Source of the DNA: Parasitella parasitica
Lineage: Eukaryota; Mucoromycota; Mucoromycetes; Mucorales; Mucoraceae
Assembly (NCBI GenBank): GCA_025201805.1
Contig: MU619282.1
Coordinates: 36,907 to 100,906 of the forward strand
Direction of reading: 5' to 3'
DNA: 64,000 bases
The translations under genes were made by a program, and so were the position numbers. Under the pieces are notes generated by a model, which worked only from the letters and a program-made list of their open reading frames with translations, did not search any database and was not told where the DNA came from. Positions 25,399-36,413 of the stretch are shown here, in pieces. Within the stretch, counting starts at the first letter, position 1. Each line of letters starts with the position of its first letter.

Positions 25399-26029
25399 TA
25401 AAACAACAGTTTCATTGAAGCCAAATCATAAACGCATGAGATTGCCATATCTTGATCATACAGCATCTATCAAAAGTAGTTACGTTTATCGATTATTAAA
25501 GCCGACTCGTTTTAAATCCACATTGGTGTTTTCATGTTGACGAGTCAAGCCTAATCCGCGTATTTAACTTGAACAAGCCCTGATATAAATCGACAGCCGA
25601 AATTCTGGAAAATAAGTTTATTAAAGTCCATTTGCATGTAGCTTTATTTTTTGGTCTATGAAACCTACCACCTAATCAACACTATCCCTTTCCTCGATTT
25701 GAACATTTTGCAAAACAATCAAATGTTTTAAACATACACATGGAGTACCGAATCTAACATGGTGGTGACAAGAAATCACTAGCAAACCTCTTCCCCCCTC
25801 CCTCCCCCATTGGCTTGAATTTAGTGGATTTGATAATATAAGTTGCAAGACTTTGCGGGTATTGTTATTATCCAGTAACGTATTGACGACCTGCCTTTGT
25901 GTATTGGATGATGTTTCTAATAATAAAAAGAGGCTCACGGAATTTCAAATCAAAAGTATAAATTAGGGTCTTTGTTGGCATTTGCCAAATATTATTCGAG
26001 TTTTTTTTTTTTGTATTTATATTTATACT
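25399..26029. other. Intergenic region upstream of chitinase
   Basis: About 630 bp of AT-rich DNA between the outer transposon and the chitinase gene. It contains the chitinase TATA element at 25957 and a C-rich stretch near 25790-25810. No gene was seen. Confidence 0.5.
25957..25963 (+). promoter_or_regulatory. TATA box of GH18 chitinase
   Basis: TATAAAT lies 73 bp upstream of the chitinase start codon, the same spacing as the TATA boxes of ATG13 and GFA1 in this window. Confidence 0.5.
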
Positions 26030-27452
26030 ATGCAAGCGCCTCCTCCAGCTACCAATGGCCCAGTCATTGCGGGCTACTTTGCGAACTGGTAAGCTATGTG
26101 GCAACTATTTCACCGTAATGATATTGAATAAGAAATGTGACGAGGGGTATCTATGACAGAAAGTACAATGTTATAGACGTGGCAGTACAAGCCAACAAAT
26201 TGACACATATATTATACGCTTTTGCAAACTTACAGGAAAATGGGCAAGTGGTTCTCGGGGTAAGTTCATCGCACAAGATAATTGAGTTCAATGCAGGCTT
26301 ATTTGAATTTTGTTTTTTATTTTTTTATTTTTTATTGATAGGATGCATATGCTGATAAAGAAAAGCATTTTCCTGCAAGTAAGTCATTACAGCAGCTATA
26401 TATATATATATATATATAAAAGAGAAATTGACGGAAGGATTTATACAGATGAATGCGTCAATGGTAGAGCAGATAGTTGGAATGATCAAGGCAATAATTT
26501 GTATGGCAATTTTAAGCAATTCTATCAGCTCAAGCAGAAACATCGCCATCTGAAAGTATCACTCAGTGTGGGCGGCTGGACGTGGTCGAAAAATTTCGCT
26601 TCGGTAGCCTGTGATCCCGCTAAACGCCAAAGGTTTGTTCAATCTAGTATCAAACTAATTGCCGACTTGGGCCTGGATGGCGTGGATATTGATTGGGAGT
26701 ATCCAAAGAACGACCAAGAAGCGTTTCATTATGTGCATTTGTTGTATGAGACTCGTATTGCGTTGGATGCTTACCAGCAACAATGCCAGCAATTGGATCA
26801 GCCTCGTCTGTTATTGACTGTTGCTGTACCTTGTGGCCCTGAACATTATAGAAAATTACGTCTGGCTGAAATGCAGCCTTATGTGGATATATTTTACTTG
26901 ATGGCGTATGATTATGCCGGTTCCTGGGATAGCAAAACTGGTCACCAAGCAGCCATGTTTGGTGGTGCACTAAACACCGATCAAGCTGTAAATGATTACT
27001 TGGCTGCAGGCGTTCCTTCCAACAAGCTGGTGGTGGGCTTTCCTATGTACGGCCGTGGCTTTTGCAATACGGATGGCCCCGAGTGTGGATTTCAAGGTGT
27101 GCCTAAAGGCACATGGGAAGAAGGCCAATTTGATTACAAATGCCTGCCAAAGCATGGTGCTACTGAATTCCACGATCATCAAAGAATGGCATCTTGGTCG
27201 TATGATCCTCATGCCAGAGAGCTCATTACGTACGATACACCGCAAATCATTGCACAAAAATGTGACTATATCAAGCAGAGACAGTTGGGCGGTGCCATGT
27301 TTTGGGAATTGAGTGCTGACCGCAGTCCAAACGACCCTCGTAACTTGGTAAATACAGTGTACCAAGCACTGGATAGACGATTAGACCAAATGCCCAACCA
27401 TCTTGATTATCCTAATAGCGAATTTGATAATATAAGGAACCATATGAATTAG
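26030..27452 (+). CDS. Glycoside hydrolase family 18 chitinase
   Basis: 404-aa chitinase that hydrolyses beta-1,4-GlcNAc polymers. Exons are 26030-26088, 26145-26259, 26342-26378 and 26449-27452. The GH18 barrel starts with VIAGYFANWGIYDRKYNV. The substrate-binding SLSVGGWTWSKNF motif comes next. The catalytic signature DGVDIDWEYP follows, with the general acid Glu at residue 154 of the DxxDxDxE. Further hallmarks are LMAYDYAGSWD, GFPMYGRGF and GGAMFWELSADR. There is no signal peptide, no chitin-binding domain and no C-terminal extension, so it is a compact, possibly intracellular or unconventionally secreted enzyme of the Mucoromycota type. Its likely role is wall remodelling or chitin recycling. 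A TA microsatellite sits in the third intron. Confidence 0.95.
26397..26420. repeat. (TA)n microsatellite
   Basis: About eleven TA units within the third chitinase intron, just upstream of the acceptor. Confidence 0.8.
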
Positions 27453-27592
27453 TAATGATAGTGTCTTGAGTCACCTGCTTTGAAAACAGATGTTACATGT
27501 ACGGGGCTACCTGACTAAACATGAAGATGTATGTACAAATAATAAAACGTTTGCTTTGAACGATCAAGATCTATTTCTTTACATAACTTACT

Positions 27593-28720
27593 ATGACCCA
27601 CACCTATACTTCCAATAGACTTTCGCTACCTTCAGAAATAACACGCACAGTGTCCAACGCTAGCTTTTATGGCTCCTTGTCTATCCATCAAAGGTTCGAT
27701 CGACTGGGATCTGGACAAGACCTTGACTTGTTCGGAACCAGCGTTGCAAGAAGCTCTATTCTGTCTCAAATGAGTTTGTATGGGCAAATGTACCTTTTTT
27801 CTAATCTACTTACATGTATTCCGACTCTAGAGTTCATAAGAAAAGTGTATCTAATCACATTACTGCAACTTTCAGCTATATCAACAATGACTTCAACGTT
27901 TTTGCACTCGAAATACTGGCACGAAGAAAGGTACTAATATACAATCATGCTTATGCGACATGGGCGATTTATATCAATATTGGTTCTGCAGTCAATATGT
28001 ATGGTGGATAATGTTATTTCCAGCAACCGTTTTGTTGATAATCGCAGCATGGCAGTTATGGACACAATACTATCAGCTTTCGGGCACCAGTCGTCTTGCC
28101 ATATTAATCATCTATTCAACTCTAATGGCGTTTATACTGTCTGACATAGGTATAAACAGGTCTACCACACTATTACACTACCTCGTCATACTCAATTTCC
28201 TGTACTATTCGTATTTATACAGTAGCTAAAGCTTTCAAAGAATACGGGCTGATAGTCTTTACAATGGCATGTTCCGGTATTCTAAGCATCGTAATTTACA
28301 CCTTTCAGACAAGGTTCAAATTCCAAGGCACGAAACCAATGTAAGCCGATATCACCAAACCAGCGAATTATTATTTGTTTTTAAAAAAAAAAAAAAAAAA
28401 TGAATACAACAAGCGTCTGCAGTATTGCTACTGTGTGCATCTGTTCTATAGGTCTTCGATTTGTATATCAATTGAATCCTGTGCAAATATTGGGACCGAT
28501 TGCAGTAGCGAGTATAATATGCAGCTATCTTATACTTGAATTATACTATGCTATGGATGCAATAACAGTCGACGATTACATCCTTGCTAATATGTCGTTT
28601 TATATGGACTTGGCCTATCCCATCAATGGCCTTCATCATCTGTGCGAGTTATCAGACCATGTTGATAACTTTCCAGAGTACTTTGACCCAGATGCGTCTG
28701 CTGTGCTGAATGCTGCCTAG
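27593..28720 (+). CDS. TMBIM / BAX-inhibitor-1-like multi-pass membrane protein
   Basis: Predicted 284-aa protein with seven or so membrane helices, of the Lifeguard/TMBIM family (ER or Golgi calcium leak and cell-death modulation in other eukaryotes). Exons are 27593-27773, 27831-27930, 27992-28149, 28223-28340 and 28423-28720. The first splice uses a GTTTGT donor and joins ...SQM to KFIRKVYLITLLQL, the family's N-terminal motif. If that 57-nt intron is retained, the frame stays open and the protein has 303 aa. Further family features are the VIYTFQTRFKFQGTKP helix, SYLILELYYAMD and the terminal DDYILANMSFYMDLAYP. The N-terminal 60 residues are Ser-rich and cytosolic. The exon before 28423 follows an intron with an 18-nt A run. 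Confidence 0.85.
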
Positions 28721-28911
28721 CCAAAAGCCGCTGAAACTCACTATCTGTGTAATATCGGCACCCACATGGCCAAGAGATGTTGTAACTAAATGTAGTATAA
28801 ACCTTCATGTAGAATATAAAATGTAGCTTTTAATAAATGACAGGTATACAATAGCGCAGTGAAAAGTAAATAATACATATACAATACAATTTTTTTTTTC
28901 TTTAAATAAAG

Positions 28912-29111
28912 NNNNNNNNNNNNNNNNNNNNNNNNNNNNNNNNNNNNNNNNNNNNNNNNNNNNNNNNNNNNNNNNNNNNNNNNNNNNNNNNNNNNNNNNN
29001 NNNNNNNNNNNNNNNNNNNNNNNNNNNNNNNNNNNNNNNNNNNNNNNNNNNNNNNNNNNNNNNNNNNNNNNNNNNNNNNNNNNNNNNNNNNNNNNNNNNN
29101 NNNNNNNNNNN
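28912..29111. other. Assembly gap (200 N)
   Basis: Exactly 200 undetermined bases. The gap removes the 3' end of the VTC-like gene that enters from 29118, and probably its last exon and stop codon. Confidence 0.99.
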
Positions 29112-29117
29112 ACATAC

Positions 29118-31228
29118 CAAGCACGTCGTTCAAATTGGTAGAGTGCATAGATTGCAATACCAGCAGAGATACCGATAAAGATGGCACCAGCAATACGAGA
29201 CACATTGTCACCAAAGTTAAGCAGATTCAAAGCTACGGACAACAGCAAGGCACAGAATTGGAGCCAGGCGATAAAAGTACGTTCATTAGAGAAGAACACC
29301 TTGGGCTCAACCTTGACCTTCTTGACAGGAATCTGGTTGTTGGGGTTCTTGGGGTCCTTGATAAACATTGTGTTACTTTCAAACATCTTTTTGCCACCAC
29401 CAGAGGAATCGCCTATATCTAATCGAATATCACCATTATTGAAATTGATTTCTTCACCAAGAACACCCGCTTCCTTGTCGTTGCGTTCAATGTTCTTTTG
29501 ACGGAGTGGGCCATAGTTGAGCGGATCGTCACCTTTGACAACAAGAGTAGATTGCATGCGATGCGGCTTGTTACCCCAGTTGGTGCTGTCGAGGCGGTTC
29601 ACGCCACCCGCCATAAGGAGTTTCTGCGATGACGCACCACTGAACGTATCCGTACTATTTCCACCCAACGATGATTCATTCACCTTGTCCATTCGCAGTT
29701 GTTCGGCTTCCATTGCGCGGCGATATTGGCCATCGATGAGAGGCTTGAATGACTGAGAACGAGTAAGGCCAAAGTTGGAAGAACGGGGCTTGCGAATATC
29801 AATTTCCATCTCTGACAGCCACCAAGGCAGCAATGGGATGCGATCACGGAAGAGGTAAGATGCTCCGTGAAGATACTTGGAAAAACGAGGTACCTCGTGC
29901 ACAAGGTGGGATTCCAGCAACTTTGCAAGCCAGGAAGGGGCCTTCTTTTTGGTCTTGGTTTCCAGCACTGCATAAGGGAAACGTAGGATCTCTGATTCCT
30001 CAAGATAGCTGAAGGGATAGTCAATGCCAACATCGGGACGTCTCCAGTCAGTGGGGCCTCTGCGAACAACGCCATTATAGTTGTCTTCGCGAATAAAGGT
30101 CAAGTCGTTATCTATGCTTATCCGCACACTGGGGTCATCGGGTAATTGGAAAGCAGTATGGTTGTAAAAGATGCGGCAAACAGGCTTCAAATTCTTGTCG
30201 TTGATGGATTTCTGCACGCCTGAAGCGACAAACCTACAGTCGTCTACAAGCTTAGGATCTGCATCTTTGGCAGCAAGTCGATTTGCGAATTCGTCTGCTG
30301 TCAGAGCACCGCTGATGAATTTATGTATATCTTGGCTTGACATTTGGATACGGTCTTTTATAGATTTGCCATCCAGCCATTCGGCATGGTGTGTGCTACG
30401 TTCTACAAAGACCTCGGGGTTGGATGTGGGGCCGTGCCATTTGAACCGAATTGCCTCGGCGCCTTCATCACGCTGCAAAAGACCTGTGTAGAGACCAAAT
30501 TCGTCATTATCGACGTAGACGCTAGAGATGGCGGAATCGGAAGCCTCATAGCGCTTATCCTTGTTGTAAATAAAGACGGGCAGGTGGAGCATGATGATAG
30601 ACTTGACCTCAGTGATATTGTCAGGATGGATCCAGTATTTGACAGCACCCTTATCGGTGGAAGAAGAGAGCGAGTCATTGCTGCTGCTATCGGCAACTGT
30701 GCGAGGCTTTCCACGCTGGCGGCAAAGATCATGCAAAGCTGAGATAAATACAATGGCAACGTCAAATCTCTGCTTATCGAGCGGCTTGCTTCTAAGGTGC
30801 GGGATGAAGTCTTGTTTCTGCTGGAGGCCGGTCCATTTGTCGTGCTTCTTTATGATCTTTTGAAAGCCAGTGTAGTTTAGTCTGGTAAATTTGGCTAGGT
30901 CATTGACATCAAACAAGACCTCAGTCAATGCGTCATCCATGATTGTCCAATTCTGCTCTGAACTCCAAGTGGGATTGTCGATGAATGTCTGAATCGTGCG
31001 CTCGCAGTAACTGATCCTGGCCTCGACTTCGCCCAGTTTGGCCGACACAAAATCATACACTTTCTCCAGCTCGTTCTCAAGCTTCTTTACGAATTCATCT
31101 TCGTCGTCTCCATTCCATTGATGATCAAGCTGACGAGACTTGAGTTCCTTTTTCAAGACATCATATGAAATGTACGATAATCTCCAAGGAGGGAAAATTT
31201 CTTTCTGCAGGTGTTCACCGAATTTCAT
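29118..31228 (-). CDS. VTC complex subunit, VTC2/3-like, partial (3' end in gap)
   Basis: Vacuolar transporter chaperone paralogue, 703 codons visible. The N-terminal SPX domain (MKFGEHLQKEIFPPWRLSYISYDVLKKELK ... LAKFTRLNYTGFQKIIKKHDK, about residues 1-150) senses inositol pyrophosphates. The polyphosphate-polymerase-fold domain spans roughly 200-490. A Ser-rich linker and the first membrane helices (FIAWLQFCALLLSVALNLLNFG, IFIGISAGIAIYAL) follow. The exon ends at 29118 with a GTATGT donor, so the last exon lies in the gap. Against the intact neighbour and yeast Vtc4, basic active-site positions differ: IRFKW for R-x-R, FVERS for FVERK and FYNHTAF for FYNRTAF. This suggests a catalytically dead, structural or regulatory subunit like Vtc2/Vtc3. 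It was probably made by tandem duplication, since the same-strand paralogue starts 3.4 kb upstream. Confidence 0.9.
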
Positions 31229-32069
31229 CTTTGCAAATGTAACAAACAAAAATATGGAAAAGGAGTGAGATAGAGGAAAAAGATGACAAAAAAAAAAGAA
31301 AAAAAAACTTTCAATTGTAATGATGATGAATAGAACATTGGTTTCGGCCTTTTATCGTTATATAAAAATAACTTGGCCTTCCCTATTCCAACAAAACGCC
31401 ATTAATAGATTATGCCCAAGTGGTTGATTTAGCTGACCGAGGCTTGGTACATGGCCAATTAACAGACCTCCCAAAGCTGTTTTTGTTGAGTCGGTTAAAG
31501 CGAAACACCGAGGGTACTTTTTAATTCAAAAAAAAAAACAAAAAAAAAATTCATGTAACTCCATTTGAAAATAAATCGCTGAAATTATATAAAATTCTTG
31601 CTATTGACAAATGTTTTGACAAGCCAGAATCTTGTTACAGTCAAAGAAACTACGTTGGGCCAGTTGAGAAAAAATTGGGGTGGTTTTAAAATTGAATTTG
31701 GACACCAGTATGGAAGTGGTGAAAGTGGAACACCGGTATGAAAGTGAGACACCAACACGAAAATGGAACAGCAATAAGCAAATGGGGATATGTTGAGATA
31801 CATCTAGTTTTTGTGCAAATGGGTAAAGAAGAAGACGCGGCGATCTTGTTCCATTTAACAAGAAAAGCAGCAGGTAGACTATGAGAATTTTGTGATGAAT
31901 ATTTAAATCGTACCAGTAAATCCAACATTGTCGAGGTTTATGCCGCAATTACTGACATTAGCGAATTTTCAAATATATTTTTTAGCCATTGTATATATGT
32001 TTATTAGTATATAAATGATACCAAGTGAAGGGTATGAATGAAAAAATATATATAAAAGTAGAAGTACAT
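31229..32069. other. Intergenic region between VTC paralogues
   Basis: About 840 bp. It holds the promoter of the downstream VTC gene, with a TATATAA near 31355-31370 on the minus strand, A-rich runs, and a degenerate tandem array at 31698-31795 resembling transposon-end repeats. No gene was seen. Confidence 0.5.
31698..31795. repeat. Degenerate ~19-bp tandem repeats, transposon-end-like
   Basis: Four to five diverged units of the form TGGaACACCgGTATGAAAG follow one another. The same ~19-bp periodicity and wording (TGG..CACCAATAC.GAAA) appears at the left end of the inner Tc1/mariner element near 22480-22515. It is probably the remnant of a related element's terminal region. Confidence 0.5.
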
Positions 32070-34598
32070 TTAAATATTTGAAGAGGAAGTAGTAGAGCCT
32101 GTATTATTGACACCTAAATAGTTGTTTTCCTGAGCAGGGCTATTGAATCTCAAAGCAAAATTAAGCTGTACAATGAACGTTAGCACCAAACTACATGAAA
32201 ATCAATAACGTCAACTTACCACTAAAGCGCCTACTAATAGAATACATAGAAATACAGGGCCATAAATGTCGTCGAAACGCAGATCAGGCAGTTTACGAAT
32301 GCGATATGAACGCCATCTGTAGAATCCAAAAGCATAGAGAGCAAAGATCATTGAAATACCAAAAAAGACGGCACCAACAATTTTGTTGACGCCATCGCCA
32401 AAGTTCATGAGAGTCAACGCAGCAGAAAGGATGATGGCGGAAAAATGAAGCCAGTGGATAAACGTACGTTCGTTAGCAAAGAACACCTTGGGCTCAATAC
32501 GGGCACCACCGCCCGCTTTATCCTTCTTGGTTTTCTTTTTCTTCTTTTCATTTGTTTCTTCGCCTGAAGTTCCTTCTTCCAGGGCGCTAATGTCTTCGTC
32601 GAAATAAGCATTGAGCCGAGCCTCTTCTCCTAGCTTATCGGAAGACATACGTTTCTCGTTTTGTACGTAGGAGGAGCGTGGCGTTTGTTTTCCACTCATT
32701 AGGAATTCAGTAGAAGATGTATCGAGATAATCGTGGCGGCGGCTGTCAGAACGGTTACGAGACATAGAGCCAGAGCCAGTGTAGGAGTCATGAGCTCCTA
32801 GTGTTAGATTATCGTATGAAATATCGTGCTGGGACCAAATGGGGTCATCGAATGGATTACTGCCTGTTTTGCTCGCGTTAAGAGATTCAGCGGTGGGGGA
32901 TGGTGCGGGAGATGCACGTGTTAATGGCGCAGTGCCTCCTGATGGGGCGTTTTCACTGCTGCGAGGCATCTTGGTTGACCGAGTTGACATGCCTCGAATC
33001 AAGGCAGTGGGCTTTTTGTTGGCGCTAGGGGCGCGTTTCAAAGTAGAAGAGCGTTCCAGTTGTGATTCAAGATAACCCATACGGTATTTGCCGTCAATCA
33101 GAGGTTTGAGACTCTTGGATCGTGACAAACCAGTGAAGTTGCCCGTGGGCTGTTTAGCATTGCGAATGTCCAGTTTCAATTCATTCAGCCACCACGGCAA
33201 AAGAGGCAAACGAGGGTTCCAAAAGAAGGCAGCGCCTTGCAAAAACTTTGAAAAGCGGGGGACTTCATAGACAAGCTGCGATTCTAAAAGGCGGGTAAGC
33301 CATTGGGGAGGCTCTTGGCCGAGATGGGTCTGTAATTTAGTCTCAAGCACTGCGTAAGGAAACTTGTAAACCTCGGCAGGGTTCAAGTTATTAAACGGAT
33401 AATCTATACCCATATCGGGCCGACGCCAGGCGCCTCCTCGTCTCTCACTGAAGCCATCTTCACGAACAAAGGTTAAGTCTGTATCCAGAGAAAGACGAAG
33501 ACGTTGGTCACCCGGCACTTGGAATGCGGTACGGTTATAAAACACACGCATGACAGGCTCGAGGCGCTTTTCCATGAGGGATTTCTGAACACCGGAAGCA
33601 ATAAAGTAGTTGGCCTTGACCACATCCTCAGGAGTGCCCTTGTCTCTCAGCTCTTGAGCGTATTGATCGGCAGTGTAGGTACCAGCAACGTAGGCATCTA
33701 CCTTGCTAGCATCTATGCGGAATCTGTCTTTGACGGAGGCGCCATCTAACCAGGGAGCATGATGCGTTTTTCGCTCAATAAAGATGCTATTGGAGTTCAT
33801 CGGGCCATACCAGCGGAAACGGATAGCTTCAGCAGCTTCGTCTCTTTGAAGGCGGCCTTGATAGAGATCAAAATCGGGATTATCAAAATAGACGCTTGAA
33901 ATAGCACTGTCCTCGGGCTCAATGGGCTTGTTAGTATTGAATACAAGGACAGGTAAATGAAACAAGAGAATGGCCTTTAGCTCTGTTACATTGTCAGGGT
34001 GGATCCAATATTTGGCAGTAGCACGTTCAAAGGCATTTTGGTCCAAGCCAGCAGCAGCATTGCCTGATCTTGCTTCGCCATGCAGTTGGCAGAGATCATG
34101 AAGTGTTGATATTTTGACGAGAGCCACATCAAATCTCTGTCGGTCCAATGATTTTGAGCGAATGATGTCGACAAACAGAGGCTGAGCATTGTATTTTGTG
34201 TATTTGTCATGTTTTTTGATCAGCTTCTGCAGAGCCAAAAAGTTGTAGCGAGTAAATTTGGAGAGATCGTTCAAATCCATCAGAATTTCGGTTAAAGCAT
34301 CATCGGTCGAGTCGTACAGGCTTTTTGCTACCGAGGGCGAAATGTTTTTGCTTTGGTGGGTCAGGGTCCTTTCGCAATAGGCCAGGCGAGACTCGATCTC
34401 TCGCTGCTTTCTGTTGATAAAGAAATCAATCTTGTCTGCCTCCAAGCGTATGGCAGTTTCAAAGTCTCTTTCGTCAGAGGCGTTCCATTCATGGTCGTTT
34501 TGCCGCTCGATCATATCCTGTTTGATGTCATCGTAGGCAATGTACTCTAGCCGCCATGGCTCGTATATGTTTTTCTGCAGTTCCTGGCCAAATTTCAT
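32070..34598 (-). CDS. VTC4: Vacuolar transporter chaperone 4, polyphosphate polymerase
   Basis: 824-aa catalytic subunit of the VTC complex, which makes polyphosphate from ATP and moves it into the vacuole. Exons are 32220-34598 and 32070-32165 (intron 32166-32219). The SPX domain is at about 1-150 (MKFGQELQKNIYEPWRLEYIAYDDIK; FTRYNFLALQKLIKKHDKYTK). The triphosphate-tunnel domain at about 200-500 keeps the expected basic residues: AEAIRFRWYG, IFIERKTHH, FYNRTAFQVPGD and RLSLDTDLTFVRED. It also keeps the acidic metal ligand in YAVLETKLQTHLGQEPP. A long Ser/Arg-rich linker leads to the membrane domain (RIEPKVFFANERTFIHWLHF, three helices). The 32-residue tail from exon 2 is Asn/Ser-rich. SPX-based control by inositol pyrophosphates is inferred from the family. 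Confidence 0.95.
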
Positions 34599-34987
34599 TT
34601 GTAAATGTGAAGCTAAACAAAAAAGAAAGAAAAGAAACAGTAATTTGAGGCGCTTTATTTTTTGAGGAGTGTTATATTTTTAGGAACATCCGCACACTCT
34701 GTGTGCTATAATCAACAACATCGTGTGGTCTCACCTGGTATTTAGTACTCTCAATGATCCCAACATCGGGCATTCAAACTATTTACATTCATTAATAATA
34801 TACATTCATTATTTATCCTGATGGTAGCAGCCACCCACAAGAAGAGAGACACTTGATTCTTCCCTGTATTCTGTGTTACAAACAGCGTGGTGCTGAGTGT
34901 AATATTCCGTTTGGACAAGATGATTTTTGTAGTATTTTGGGACAAACTACCTAAAGTGAAACTGATATGTAAGGATAACGTCTAACT

Positions 34988-35176
34988 TTAGCCAAACTCT
35001 TTGTCAATGCCCTCATCCCAGAACGTCTCAGCATGCTTAATCCAAGCTTGACAATCCCTGAACCAAAACTGATACAGAAGGTCTACTGTCTTCTCACTCT
35101 GATCTGAAAGGTACAAGAAGCGTCTAACGAACCATTGCCTTTGCCTTGCCTCGTCTCGCCTCGACAAGATCTTCAA
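34988..35176 (-). pseudogene. Tc1/mariner transposase C-terminal remnant
   Basis: The minus-strand frame ends ...FRDCQAWIKHAETFWDEGIDKEFG and stops. It matches the C-terminal block of the transposase at 22570-23836 (REDCENWIKHSLTFWQRC). Only about 60 codons survive, with no catalytic motif, so it is a truncated relic of a related but distinct element. Confidence 0.55.
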
Positions 35177-35333
35177 CTTTCGTCAATGGGCCAAGTCAAC
35201 AATCCCGGGTTTTGCTCCTGTCGAGTGTAAGACTCGTGGCAAGAAAGGAGGAGAATATTCATTTTTCATGAATAAGCCCTCCGAATACCAGAAGCACTTG
35301 GGCGGCTACTTTTGGCTTGACAAAACAAATTGA
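35163..35333 (+). pseudogene. Coding-like relic, unidentified
   Basis: A 57-codon frame with protein-like composition includes FNFRQWAKSTIPGFAPVECK and MNKPSEYQKHLGGYFWL, then a stop. It has no ATG at its beginning and overlaps the antisense transposase remnant. It is probably a fragment of another mobile element or a decayed gene. I do not recognise the family. Confidence 0.3.
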
Positions 35334-36142
35334 CAGCACTCTTCAGGATGATACGCCAAACTGCTGCTTGGATTTGAATCTTGGTGAAAAATGGTGATTT
35401 AGTGATTTGAGTTTGGGTATCTTAGGCAGCACATACCTCTCAAGTATCCGAACTGCAGCCCTTCCGCGCTTCTGTCAAGAAGGCAGTGGCGATATCATGA
35501 AACTCAGTATTGGAGGGACCGATACATTGAAACGGGGAGCATAGTGATCCCCAGAGCAACGCGGGAAAGACCAGCGAGACCTATGGATACTGCAGTCTCA
35601 AATGACGTTGTTTATGCAGTTAAAGACAAACTACTTATTTAGTTGAATTTCAGGATAGAGTCAGTAGTGATCAATTAAAAGCTATACCCAATCGTCCTTA
35701 GCTCTGTCATCAAAGGATTTTCAGATGTTGAAATGGAGGAAGAGCACGGTTCCTGATGTAAAAGAGTATCTAAAAATGAGAAAACTGATTCAATTTTCTT
35801 GTTATAAATTTAAATAAAGTGATGGCCAAACGAAATATCAACTACCTGCAAGTTAGTGATCCTCTTTGGCACAATCATTGCACTGATTAAAAATAGTATG
35901 TTAGTCTCAAACAGCTCAGCCACCTTGGGCCTGTTTACACTTGTATCAAACCTAGTAAAATACTTCTAAGCTTCCTAAATGCCATCATTTAAGCCATTTA
36001 TACTAGAGGATCAAGCTTTGTTTGTGCCATACATTACAGCAACACAAATCTTTTTCGATCAGTACACATCTCGATTAAGAGCTTTTTAAAGTAATTAATT
36101 TTATTTTTCAAATTTTCATCAGATTAAATTTGAATGTAAACA

Positions 36143-36144
<2 letters not shown>

Positions 36145-36209
<65 letters not shown>
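36145..36209. repeat. Poly-T tract (65 nt)
   Basis: An uninterrupted run of 65 T, about 205 bp upstream of the KAP104 start. On the minus strand it would be a poly-A tract, as left by a retroposed transcript, but no coding remnant directly adjoins it. Confidence 0.9.
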
Positions 36210-36210
<1 letters not shown>

Positions 36211-36413
36211 ATATTTTCAGTTGATAGCCTATTTTATTTCTTTTATATATTGTCAAGAAAAAAGTAAACTAGGCAAGGCTTCATCATCGTGTTTTTGGCT
36301 CATCAAAACAGGTAAGCTGAAAAAAAATTTATTTTTTGAAAAAAATTGACTCTTTTCCCTCTTTTTCCTTGTTTCGTTCTTTGTTCTCTTATAACACCAT
36401 AAAAGAATTACAA

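Larger units (their letters stand above)
34599..36413. other. Intergenic region, transposon relics
   Basis: About 1.8 kb between VTC4 and KAP104. It contains the VTC4 promoter, a decayed Tc1-like transposase end (34988-35100, minus), a 57-codon coding-like fragment (35163-35333, plus) and further non-AT-rich sequence to about 35700 that looks like decayed coding DNA. It also contains a 65-nt poly-T and the KAP104 promoter. Confidence 0.5.

Noticed and set aside
28805-29214. ORFs spanning the N gap
   Set aside because: They consist mostly of undetermined residues; the real exon ends at a GTATGT donor at 29118.
29135-30863. Plus-strand ORFs over the VTC-like gene
   Set aside because: They are antisense shadows of a strongly conserved minus-strand coding region.
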